From contig JBGPAU010000025.1 of the NCBI GenBank assembly GCA_041480845.1, positions 1 through 7,589 on the forward strand: a stretch of 7,589 nucleotides of DNA, read 5' to 3'. The notes under the pieces were generated by a model that was given only the letters and a program-made list of their open reading frames with translations, made no database searches and had not been told where the DNA came from. The stretch is from LCIL01 sp041480845. Lineage in GTDB: Bacteria; Patescibacteriota; Microgenomatia; UBA8517. The translations under genes and the position numbers were made by a program. Positions 1 through 6,517 of this stretch are shown piece by piece. Position 1 is the stretch's first letter. Each line of letters begins with the position of its first letter.

Positions 1-89
1 ATGATTTGATAGGCATGTTTGCCGGGCGCGATATTCCTGCCGTTGGCTTTTCCTTTGGAATTGACCGAATAATCGACCTATTACCCTAA
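1..89 (+). CDS. hisS: Histidyl-tRNA synthetase-like protein, 3' end only (partial)
   Basis: Only the last 29 codons, ending with TAA at 87-89, lie in the window. The residues, including GRDIPAVGFSFGIDR, match class II motif 3 of histidyl-tRNA synthetase, where the arginine after the G-x-x pattern contacts ATP. HisRS charges tRNA-His with histidine in the cytoplasm. In ordinary HisRS an anticodon-binding domain of about 90 residues follows motif 3, but here the frame stops five residues after the motif (IIDLLP then stop), and the next gene begins two bases later. The protein therefore seems to be a catalytic-core-only form, a HisZ-like paralog, or a truncated gene. The motif is seen directly; the family call is from recall of the HisRS motif; the truncation is inferred, because the 5' part is outside the window. 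Confidence 0.6.
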   Translation, partial: DLIGMFAGRDIPAVGFSFGIDRIIDLLP

Positions 90-91
90 TC

Positions 92-1000
92 ATGAATCCT
101 GCCAGACGCCGTGCCTATATAGAACTTCTGGTTGTAGCTGTTATTTGGGGATTTGCCACTCCTGTAATTAAATACACACTCGGAGGCTTTTCCCCCGCGG
201 TTTTTTTGACTTACCGTTTTTTTATTTCGGCCGTTTTGGCCTTAATTATTTTTGCAATTACCGGATTTAAACTTCCCAAAAATCCAAAAACATTGGCCTT
301 AACTCTTTTTAACGGCTTCCTTATTTCTACAGTTTCCTTAGGACTTCTTTTTCTGGGTACTTCCAAAACTACGTCTATTGACTCAAATCTTATTTCCACC
401 ATGGCTCCAATAATGATCGCCCTCGCGGGAGTATTTTTCCTTAAAGAGCGTGTCACAAAAAGAGAAGCCATAGGCATTCTAATTGCTTTGGCCGGAACGT
501 TGATCACAATTATTGAACCGGTGCTCAAATCCGGCAACGGCTTCTCCGGCCTGGAAGGAAACTTACTCGTCACAGCATCCGTGGTAGTAGTCACAATTAC
601 CGCAGTTTTGGCAAAAATAATCCTCAGAGATAATGTCGACGCCCTGACCGCCACAAATCTTTCTTTTATCGTCGGTTTTATAACAATTTTGCCTTTTGGC
701 CTCCCCCAGATTCTAGATTCCAGATTCAAGATAATAACTTCCGCTCCCCTCTCCTATCACCTGGGTGTTTTTTATATGGCCATCCTCTCGGGAACCGTGG
801 CCTACTTCCTCTGGCACAGGGCCGAAAAAACAATTGAAATAAGCGAAGTTAACCTCATTGATTACCTTTACCCCATATTCGGTACACCCCTATCTGTCTT
901 CTGGCTTGGAGAAAAGATTACACCCCCTTTTGTCATCGGGGCCGTGGTTATCGCCACCGGGGTCTTCCTTGCCGAATGGAAGAAAAGAAGATATAATTGA
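92..1000 (+). CDS. EamA/DMT-superfamily membrane transporter
   Basis: A 302-residue, strongly hydrophobic protein with about ten predicted membrane helices in two homologous halves (roughly residues 8-142 and 155-295), the usual size and layout of the drug/metabolite transporter EamA family. Typical family features are the early W-G pair (W19-G20) after the first helix start, and the matching end-of-repeat pattern of a hydrophobic helix, then L-x-E (FLKERVTKREAIG at 117-129; WLGEKITPPFVIG at 271-283), then a glycine-rich helix. A basic tail (KKRR, 297-300) probably stays in the cytoplasm. Members move small metabolites, amino acids or nucleosides across the cytoplasmic membrane; the substrate cannot be read from sequence. 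The ATG lies two bases after the HisRS-like stop with no Shine-Dalgarno sequence, so translation is probably coupled. The next gene, rpmE, begins seven bases after its TGA. Confidence 0.88.
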   Translation: MNPARRRAYIELLVVAVIWGFATPVIKYTLGGFSPAVFLTYRFFISAVLALIIFAITGFKLPKNPKTLALTLFNGFLISTVSLGLLFLGTSKTTSIDSNLISTMAPIMIALAGVFFLKERVTKREAIGILIALAGTLITIIEPVLKSGNGFSGLEGNLLVTASVVVVTITAVLAKIILRDNVDALTATNLSFIVGFITILPFGLPQILDSRFKIITSAPLSYHLGVFYMAILSGTVAYFLWHRAEKTIEISEVNLIDYLYPIFGTPLSVFWLGEKITPPFVIGAVVIATGVFLAEWKKRRYN

Positions 1001-1007
1001 TCCTCAT

Positions 1008-1316
1008 ATGAAAGCTAAAATTCATCCCACATGGTTTCCAGACGCTAAGGTAATTTGTGCCTGCGGAAACACATTTACAGCCGGCGCAACTGTGCCTGAA
1101 ATCCACGTCGAAGTTTGCTCAAATTGTCACCCGTTTTATACGGGAACAATGAAATTTGTAGATACGGCCGGAAGAGTCGATGCCTTCAAAGCTAAAATGT
1201 CAGGCGCCGTAAAACATATCAGTAAAACCGAGAAAAGAAAAGCCAAAAAACTTAAGAAGCTTCAGGAAGAAGCCGCAAGACCGGAGTCACTTAGTGAGCT
1301 TCGTTCCCAAGGCTAA
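1008..1316 (+). CDS. rpmE: 50S ribosomal protein L31 (zinc-binding type, extended tail)
   Basis: A 102-residue protein starting MKAKIHPTW. L31 sits on the large subunit central protuberance and bridges to the small subunit. The zinc-type cysteine set is complete: C17 and C19 (CxC), C37 and C40 (CSNC), followed by the family's HPFYTG block (41-46) and a G-R-V-D-A-F region. The usual L31 length is about 70 residues; here a charged, lysine-rich, probably helical tail of about 35 residues follows (about 66-102, containing KTEKRKAKKLKKLQEE). The ATG at 1008 is chosen because family homology begins there; the open frame extends upstream to 858 but only over the transporter gene in another frame. 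No clear Shine-Dalgarno site. The stop is TAA, and the prfA start is in the same reading frame only three codons later. Confidence 0.93.
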   Translation: MKAKIHPTWFPDAKVICACGNTFTAGATVPEIHVEVCSNCHPFYTGTMKFVDTAGRVDAFKAKMSGAVKHISKTEKRKAKKLKKLQEEAARPESLSELRSQG

Positions 1317-1325
1317 CTCTCGCTC

Positions 1326-2021
1326 ATGGAACCACAAACTGCATATTTGGAAATAAGAGGCGCTACAGGAGGAGACGAGGCTAAGTTGTGGGGAGCCGAC
1401 CTCCTTCGCATGTATATCCGCTTTGCCCAGAAAAAGGGCTGGAAAGTGCTCCAAATTGCCGAAATGACCATTAAAATAACCGGCCCCGGTGTTTTTGACA
1501 GCCTAAAAAACGAATCCGGAGTCCACAGGGTCCAAAGAGTTCCGGTGACCGAAAAAAGAGGCAGAATTCATACCTCAACTGCCACAGTAGTAGTCCTTCC
1601 CGAAATTAAAGAAACCGAGATTCAGATAAACCCCAATGATCTTGAATGGAGTTTTACCACGGGCGGGGGCCACGGAGGCCAAAACGTCAATAAAGTTTCA
1701 ACCGCGGTCAGGCTTATTCATAAACCCACCGGTACGGTCGCAGAAGCCCGCGAGGAGAGGTTCCAGGAGCAAAACCGCCAAATAGCGCTTTCCCTCTTGC
1801 GATCCCGCCTTTGGGAGCGTCAGGAAGCCGAGAAAATGCGCACAGTTGCGGGATACCGCAGTGTAATCGGACGCGGCATGCGGGCCGAAAAAATCCGGAC
1901 TTATAACTTCCCCCAAGACAGGGTTACGGACCACAGAATCGGTAAAAGCTGGGGAAAACTGGAAACTGTGATTGACGGAGATCTGGATCGTATAATTGAA
2001 CAGACAAGAAATTTAAACTAA
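1326..2021 (+). CDS. prfA: Peptide chain release factor 1, short form lacking domain 1
   Basis: RF1 reads UAA and UAG in the ribosomal A site and triggers peptide release. The 231-residue product carries domain 2 from its first residues (LEIRGATGGDEAKLW, 8-22), the codon-recognition tripeptide P-V-T (73-75; P-x-T marks RF1, SPF marks RF2), the loop GRIHTS (79-84), and the catalytic GGQ (117-119) whose glutamine is normally methylated by PrmC. It ends with the family block YNFPQDRVTDHRIG (193-206). Typical RF1 is about 360 residues, so the N-terminal helical domain of about 100-130 residues is missing. An in-frame TAA (1314-1316) excludes a longer start. The residue before GGQ is histidine (GHGGQ), where alanine is usual, and the following NVNKV resembles plastid/cyanobacterial RF and ArfB-like versions. 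The stop overlaps the next start as TAATG. Confidence 0.9.
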   Translation: MEPQTAYLEIRGATGGDEAKLWGADLLRMYIRFAQKKGWKVLQIAEMTIKITGPGVFDSLKNESGVHRVQRVPVTEKRGRIHTSTATVVVLPEIKETEIQINPNDLEWSFTTGGGHGGQNVNKVSTAVRLIHKPTGTVAEAREERFQEQNRQIALSLLRSRLWERQEAEKMRTVAGYRSVIGRGMRAEKIRTYNFPQDRVTDHRIGKSWGKLETVIDGDLDRIIEQTRNLN

Positions 2022-3310
2022 TGGAGTCTACCGAAAGGCCCAGCCAACAAATTGAACCCCTGCATCTTTTATCTTCGCCGATCGGCCAGGAGGTTTCTGT
2101 CAGAATCAAAGAAGACGTACGTTTACCAAAATATACTGAAGCCTTGGAAATTTCCGAGAATATAACACGGCAAGCCAAAGAGATTGGAAAGTTAATGGCG
2201 CCTATATCCGAGGATCTCCCCCAAATACTTCAGGACCCCTCCCTTCGTGAGCAAATGGGCATTGATCAAAACAACTTTGAAAGTTCCATAAAACCATTTG
2301 CTAAGTCAGTTCACAATCTCGATATTTTTGGCGTCGATTCTATTATCGACTCCAATGGTTCAATTAAAATTATCGAAATAAACTCAAGGCCACAGTTTTT
2401 GGGTAGGTTTGATTATTTAAATTCCACTATCGTGGGAAAAAATCCAAACTCTGAAATATACCCACATGTCACAGATATCCTTGACAGCTATCGACACGGT
2501 GGAATAGCAATCGTAATTTCTCATCCTTCAAATGCTTTTCATAACCATCATCAGTTGTTGGCTCAACAGCTAAACTCCCCAATCTCAACACTGCAAGAAT
2601 TAGAAACCGACAAAGAAGGAAACATAATTTATAAAGACAACCGTGTTGATGTAATTCTGAGACAATTTAGTATGAGGGCTCTACTTAACCCAGATATTGC
2701 CAAACCTGAAATTGTTGACGCTGTAAAAGAAGGGCGTGTTACGTTGGTAAATGGTCCGGTCGCGGGGTATTTTGGAGAAAAAGTTGCTCTTCCAATTCTT
2801 GCAACAGACGAAACGGGTTTATCAAAATATTTACCGCGGATGGTTGTAGTTACGACAGGAGAAGGAATTAACCTGAACGAATACAAAGGCTGGTGGCTAA
2901 AGACAAGCACGCGAGGTGAAACTGAATTAACGTTGCGTTTGACTAAACAAAATATCCAAGGTTGGCCGGGAGAGGTTGTAAGATGCATGGTTGGTGAAAA
3001 TTTTGAGAAAGCCAATGGAATACTGCAGGGAAAAGACAATCCAACAGCAGCTAGATTCCTGCAACACATTAAAGATATTCAAAACTACAAACCACAAAAA
3101 TGGATTTTGCAGGAGCATATAGAACCTTGGCAAATTCCCGTTTCGATAACGGAAGCCGGAAAAGAAGAGCTTAATACCACCCTAAGAATTTATTATGTTA
3201 AAAATCCCCAAGATAAAACCCAGCCATTTACCTTTACAGAGCTCCTCGCCAGCAAATACGGAAGAGTTAGCGGCGCAGGTTTAACCATACCCCTAAAAAC
3301 CTCTCCATAA
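2021..3310 (+). CDS. Putative circularly permuted ATP-grasp enzyme, function unknown
   Basis: A 429-residue protein with no signal peptide or membrane segment, not recognised as a named family. Residues 100-123 read like the last ATP-grasp strand pair: LDIFGVDSIID, then IKIIEINSRP, where E119, N121 and R123 fit the metal- and phosphate-binding E-x-N-x-R pattern. That element should lie at the end of an ordinary ATP-grasp fold but is near the N terminus here. It is followed by a pre-ATP-grasp-like alpha/beta region (161-265: IAIVISHPS; VDVILRQF; LVNGPVAGYFGEKVALPIL) and then nucleotide-fold-like pieces (WWLKTSTRGE at 291-300; WILQEHIEP at 361-369; RIYYVKN at 389-395). This order resembles the circularly permuted ATP-grasp of glutathionylspermidine-synthase-like proteins, which join an acid to an amine using ATP. 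The ATG shares one base with the prfA stop, so the gene is translationally coupled to RF1, in the place often held by prmC. Substrate unknown; the fold call is from motifs by eye. Confidence 0.5.
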   Translation: MESTERPSQQIEPLHLLSSPIGQEVSVRIKEDVRLPKYTEALEISENITRQAKEIGKLMAPISEDLPQILQDPSLREQMGIDQNNFESSIKPFAKSVHNLDIFGVDSIIDSNGSIKIIEINSRPQFLGRFDYLNSTIVGKNPNSEIYPHVTDILDSYRHGGIAIVISHPSNAFHNHHQLLAQQLNSPISTLQELETDKEGNIIYKDNRVDVILRQFSMRALLNPDIAKPEIVDAVKEGRVTLVNGPVAGYFGEKVALPILATDETGLSKYLPRMVVVTTGEGINLNEYKGWWLKTSTRGETELTLRLTKQNIQGWPGEVVRCMVGENFEKANGILQGKDNPTAARFLQHIKDIQNYKPQKWILQEHIEPWQIPVSITEAGKEELNTTLRIYYVKNPQDKTQPFTFTELLASKYGRVSGAGLTIPLKTSP

Positions 3311-3321
3311 GAAGAACGTGT

Positions 3322-4461
3322 CTATTGTGGAGACGCCGAAAGAGTAACTTTAATATTACTGGTTTGCCCGTTCCTCCAGACATCAAGACTCAATATGTCC
3401 CCCGGTTTCTTGCCGGCCACAACCTTACCCATTCCTCCCAAAGCATCATTTATGGCAATCCCGTCAATTTTAAATATCACGTCCCCCACCTCCAACCCCG
3501 CCTTTTCTGCAGGGGAACCTGCCACAACATTTACTATATAGGCTCCCTGCGGAACCTGATTAAGAAGTGCCACCTGAGTTGTCAGCATCTGGTATTCAAC
3601 TCCGAGGTAGGCTTTGGCAGGAAACTTGCCGGTCGCCTTAAAGGTGGCTAGATCATCTTTAACCGTGCCGATGGGAATGGAAAAGGCAATATTATTGGCT
3701 CCCGAAGCAACAGCCACATTTATCCCAATTACTTGTCCGGCGGAGTTAAGTAATGGTCCTCCGCTATTTCCCGGGTTTATTGCGGCATCGGTTTGAATAA
3801 CATTATCCAACCGCTCCACATACCCTTGGAGGGAACTTCCGGCATCGATCCCACGGCCTAAGCCCGAAATTACTCCCGTTGTTACAGTATTTCTAAACTC
3901 CCCCAAGGCTGTACCTATTGCGATCACAAACTGCCCAACCTGTAGACCTGACGAATCCCCTAATTCGACAGGCTGAAGTTCAGAACCTGTCGAAGGACTG
4001 ATTTTCAAAACAGCTATATCGTTATTCGGATCCCTACTGATCGTTGCGACGTCGTAAGTTTTGCCGTCGGATGTAGAAACTTTGTAAGAAAGGGTTGTGT
4101 CGGCAACAACGTGTTTATTGGTTACAATCAGCCCGTCAGAAGAAACTATGAAACCGCTGCCTATATCTTGCACGTTTCCCCCTTGGGTTCCTTGGCTAAA
4201 TCCGCCGAAAGGGGAAAATTGAATCACCGCGCGCTTTGGGGTTTGGGCCGAAACGGTAACAACGGAGGGTCCGACCTTTTTGACAACATCTATTACATCG
4301 CTATTTTCACTTACAATTCTTTGCTGAAGATTAAGGCTTGTCATTCTGGGGAAAAGAACGTCAAGCGGTTTAAATCCAAAAAGCCTGTCCGCAATAGCGC
4401 CGGTAGTTACAGCAGCAACTACAATTACCAAAACGGCTATTCCGATCAAAACTTTTTTCAT
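3322..4461 (-). CDS. HtrA/DegP-like serine protease with one PDZ domain, membrane-anchored
   Basis: A 379-residue S1C (trypsin-like) protease of the HtrA family, which degrades or refolds damaged exported proteins. Residues 5-24 form one hydrophobic segment after MKK, acting as a signal anchor or signal peptide, so the catalytic part faces outside the membrane. The catalytic triad is complete: H117 (TNKHVV), D148 (PNNDIAVL), S233 (INPGNSGGPLL). The regulatory loop region holds a glycine/glutamine stretch (86-95, GGFSQGTQGG). A single PDZ domain occupies about 284-375 (YLGVEY, then GSPAEKAGLEVGDVI), as in DegS-like and many Gram-positive forms rather than the two-PDZ DegP. The ATG overlaps the S41 protease stop by one base (TAATG), so the two proteases are probably made together. 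It ends in TAG, 11 bases from the stop of the convergent gene. Confidence 0.95.
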   Translation of the reverse strand: MKKVLIGIAVLVIVVAAVTTGAIADRLFGFKPLDVLFPRMTSLNLQQRIVSENSDVIDVVKKVGPSVVTVSAQTPKRAVIQFSPFGGFSQGTQGGNVQDIGSGFIVSSDGLIVTNKHVVADTTLSYKVSTSDGKTYDVATISRDPNNDIAVLKISPSTGSELQPVELGDSSGLQVGQFVIAIGTALGEFRNTVTTGVISGLGRGIDAGSSLQGYVERLDNVIQTDAAINPGNSGGPLLNSAGQVIGINVAVASGANNIAFSIPIGTVKDDLATFKATGKFPAKAYLGVEYQMLTTQVALLNQVPQGAYIVNVVAGSPAEKAGLEVGDVIFKIDGIAINDALGGMGKVVAGKKPGDILSLDVWRNGQTSNIKVTLSASPQ

Positions 4462-5705
4462 TAGAAAAGTTTAATTGCCGCGTCCAACTGGGCATCGCTG
4501 GTGGCATCTTTATTAGCAATTGCGACGTCCGGAGTTAAGCCCTTTTCATGCACCCAAGTTCCTGCCGGCGTCAGCCATTTTGCCGTTGTAACATGAAGTC
4601 CGCTCCCCCCGCTTATATCAATCGGTTCCTGAATGGTTCCTTTACCAAAACTCTTATCCCCCACAAGCTTTATGCCTTTATCATCACGGAGTGCCCCGGC
4701 TAAAATCTCCGACGCGGAAGCGCTTCCGCCGTTAATCAGAACCACAATTTTATAATTTGAAAGTCTGGGAAGTTTCTCGGATTTATATTCCTGCCTTGTC
4801 CCGTCCCCGCTTTCCTGAATCACAACAGTTGTTCCCATGGAGACGAAGTCACCAGCAATATCCACGGCTGACTGCAAATACCCTCCGGGATTGTTTCTTA
4901 AATCGACGATAATTCCCTTACATGCAACTTTTTGTGTTTGACATTTATCAGTTACTTCTGCCACCATCTTGCTCCATTCGCCGGCGGTTGCCGAATCGAA
5001 TTTTGCGATCTTTAAATCGGCTATATCAGAATCCTTCCCCACCCAGGAAAGAATTACGGAAGGAACATTGAGTTTGACACGCGTCAGAGGAACAACAATC
5101 GGAGTTGAATCCCCGTCGCGGATTAAAGTTAGTGTCACAACAGAATTGGAAGGACCCCTTATATAATCAACTGCTTGGGAAAGACTCAAACTTGCCGAGT
5201 CAACATCAATTCCTTTTTTGGTATCACTGATATGGATAATATAATCGCCCGGTTTTACCCCGGCCTTTTCCGCGGGAGAGCCCGGTAAGGGTGAAACGAC
5301 TGCAAGGTGTGTATTTTTATAGCCGATTTCAATTCCAACCCCTTCAAAGGAACCACTAAGATCCTCATTAACAATTTTGTTTTGCGACGGAGGCAGATAT
5401 ATTGTGTACGGATCGCCCACTGCAGAAACCATGCCTTGGATGGCGCCGTAAACCAGCTGGGAAGGAACCAATTTTGATTTATCAAAATATTTGGCAGAAA
5501 GGGTGTCCCAAACCTGCCAGAAAAGCGAGAAGTCAACATTCTTATCGGGCGGAATTGCCCTACTAATATTCACCTGAAGGGCTTTTGTCACTTCTGCCCT
5601 ATACCCTTTTACGCCCAAAAAATACCCGCCAACAAAAACACCGATGGCGGCAACTAAAACTAAAATTAATTTCCGTACCTTAACAAAACTTAGTTTAATA
5701 CGCAT
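4461..5705 (-). CDS. S41 family C-terminal processing peptidase (CtpA/Prc-like), membrane-anchored
   Basis: A tail-specific protease that trims or destroys exported proteins from their C termini. Counted from the ATG at 5705 it has 414 residues: a basic start (MRIKLSFVKVRK), one membrane segment (about 13-32), a CTP N-terminal helical part with GDPYTIYLPP (97-106), a PDZ domain (about 118-200, with GSPAEKAGVKPGDYI), and the S41 core with VDLRNNPGGYL (267-277), the serine motif NGGSASASEI and FGKGT. By spacing to E. coli Prc (Ser430/Lys455) the catalytic pair is Ser330 and Lys355. The frame opens further upstream to a TTG at 5741, which would add 12 residues, SLLFSLSIIFH after the initiator; I prefer the ATG because it gives a clean signal anchor. 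No Shine-Dalgarno site is seen at either start. It follows rpsR and overlaps the HtrA-like gene by one base. Confidence 0.93.
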   Translation of the reverse strand: MRIKLSFVKVRKLILVLVAAIGVFVGGYFLGVKGYRAEVTKALQVNISRAIPPDKNVDFSLFWQVWDTLSAKYFDKSKLVPSQLVYGAIQGMVSAVGDPYTIYLPPSQNKIVNEDLSGSFEGVGIEIGYKNTHLAVVSPLPGSPAEKAGVKPGDYIIHISDTKKGIDVDSASLSLSQAVDYIRGPSNSVVTLTLIRDGDSTPIVVPLTRVKLNVPSVILSWVGKDSDIADLKIAKFDSATAGEWSKMVAEVTDKCQTQKVACKGIIVDLRNNPGGYLQSAVDIAGDFVSMGTTVVIQESGDGTRQEYKSEKLPRLSNYKIVVLINGGSASASEILAGALRDDKGIKLVGDKSFGKGTIQEPIDISGGSGLHVTTAKWLTPAGTWVHEKGLTPDVAIANKDATSDAQLDAAIKLF

Positions 5706-5744
5706 ATGAAAGATGATACTCAGTGAAAACAACAGACTCAAGCA

Positions 5745-6002
5745 TTAAATTTGGGGGGCAAACGGGAGAAGACCAAGATGTCTTGCACGTTTGATGGCTA
5801 CGCCGATTCTTCTTTGATGTTTGGCGCAAATTCCGGTTCTGGCCTTGCCCAAAACTTTGGCACGATCACTCATGTATTTTGCTAAAGCGTCGACGTCTTT
5901 ATAATCGGGAGAGGTTTTACTTTTACAAAAAGGGCAATTTACCGGAACTGCCTCCTCTTTAATAATTCTTCTTCTTTTTTTGAGGTCTTTTTTCTTTGCC
6001 AT
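5745..6002 (-). CDS. rpsR: 30S ribosomal protein S18, zinc-binding type
   Basis: An 85-residue protein, the normal S18 length. S18 binds S6 on the platform of the small subunit, and its partner rpsF lies two genes upstream. The N terminus is very basic (MAKKKDLKKRRRIIKEE). The core carries the S18 signature region DVDALAKYMSDRAKVLGKARTG (37-57, quoted in part: YKDVDALAKYM, 34-44), then HQRRIGVAIKRARHLGLLP (62-80). C23 and C26 (CPFC) with C59 and H62 (CAKH) form a likely zinc site, the so-called C+ form that many bacteria have lost. The ATG shares one base with the ssb stop (TGATG). The TAA stop in turn overlaps an out-of-frame ATG (5745). Confidence 0.96.
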   Translation of the reverse strand: MAKKKDLKKRRRIIKEEAVPVNCPFCKSKTSPDYKDVDALAKYMSDRAKVLGKARTGICAKHQRRIGVAIKRARHLGLLPFAPQI

Positions 6003-6517
6003 CAGAATGGAATATCCTCTTCACCGGGTTCTTCAACTTTTTTCTCTTTTCCTTCGACAGGCTCAGGACCTTTGGCCTTCTTCTCCTTTTTGGCCGGCTT
6101 TTTAGCAATTTCCTCAGGGGCAGCCTGCGCTTCTACTTGGACCTCCGGAATTTCGATCCCTCCCCCATCCTCAGGGTTATCCGTCTTTTTATCGAGTATT
6201 ACCATATCGTTTATAACAACTTCAGTTCTTTGCTTTTGAGTCCCGTCCTGACCTTGCCAGCTTCGGGTCGAAAGCCTGCCCTCAACGTAAACTTTCCTGC
6301 CTTTTTTAAGAAGCTGGGCGCAGATTTCGGCCAATTTATTCCAGGCCACAATATTATGGAACTCCACATCCTCTTTCTTCTCTCCGCTTTCCAGAGTCCA
6401 GCTCCTATTTGTGGCAACACCGAAAGTACAAACTGCGGTTCCTTGGGGCGTATAGCGCATTTCAGGGTCGCGGGTTAAGTTCCCGATTAACATTACTTTG
6501 TTTAAACTTCGTGCCAT
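6002..6517 (-). CDS. ssb: Single-stranded DNA-binding protein
   Basis: A 171-residue SSB that coats single-stranded DNA in replication and repair. The OB fold spans about residues 1-110, starting MARSLNKVMLIGNLTRDPEMRY, with the family blocks FGVATNRSW (32-40), EFHNIVAWNKLAE (52-64) and GRKVYVEGRLSTRSW (73-87). A low-complexity linker rich in Lys, Glu, Pro and Ala follows (about 111-160), and the protein ends in the acidic tip EEDIPF (166-171), the docking site for SSB partner proteins. The linker contains PEPVEG (151-156), encoded by a 17-base sequence that resembles a dispersed bacterial repeat. The ATG follows the rpsF TAA with no gap (TAAATG), and the stop overlaps the rpsR start. Confidence 0.96.
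   Translation of the reverse strand: MARSLNKVMLIGNLTRDPEMRYTPQGTAVCTFGVATNRSWTLESGEKKEDVEFHNIVAWNKLAEICAQLLKKGRKVYVEGRLSTRSWQGQDGTQKQRTEVVINDMVILDKKTDNPEDGGGIEIPEVQVEAQAAPEEIAKKPAKKEKKAKGPEPVEGKEKKVEEPGEEDIPF
6051..6067. repeat. 17-base REP-like repeat unit embedded in the ssb linker
   Basis: The plus strand reads CCTTCGACAGGCTCAGG. From memory, this sequence and its CCTTCGACAAGCTCAGG variant recur in high copy in many bacterial genomes, including candidate phyla contigs, and are translated as PEPVEG or PELVEG when they fall in genes. Here the minus strand encodes PEPVEG in the ssb linker, keeping the frame. Only one copy was found in the window, so its repeat status rests on recognition and not on observed repetition. 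Confidence 0.45.

Noticed and set aside
211..729. 172-codon open frame on the minus strand inside the transporter gene
   Set aside because: Its product is low-complexity and unrecognisable, while the opposite strand encodes a clear EamA protein; it is a shadow frame.
998..1000. Possible recoding of TGA (as in some candidate phyla)
   Set aside because: TGA ends the transporter, ssb and ychF exactly where their families end, so TGA is a normal stop here.
858..1007. Upstream extension of the rpmE reading frame
   Set aside because: It lies over the transporter gene in another frame, and L31 homology starts exactly at the ATG at 1008.
3318..3336. Six-base stem (GTGTCT / AGACGC, one G-U pair) with a seven-base loop at the convergent junction
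   Set aside because: The stem is short, lies over the HtrA-like stop codon, and has no proper T run on either side, so it is not a supported terminator.
4111..4464. 117-codon plus-strand open frame opposite the HtrA-like gene
   Set aside because: It is a shadow of a protease gene with a full catalytic triad; no start signal or family resemblance.
5996..6478. 160-codon plus-strand open frame opposite ssb
   Set aside because: Its phenylalanine/leucine-rich product is the complement of the Lys/Glu linker codons of ssb.
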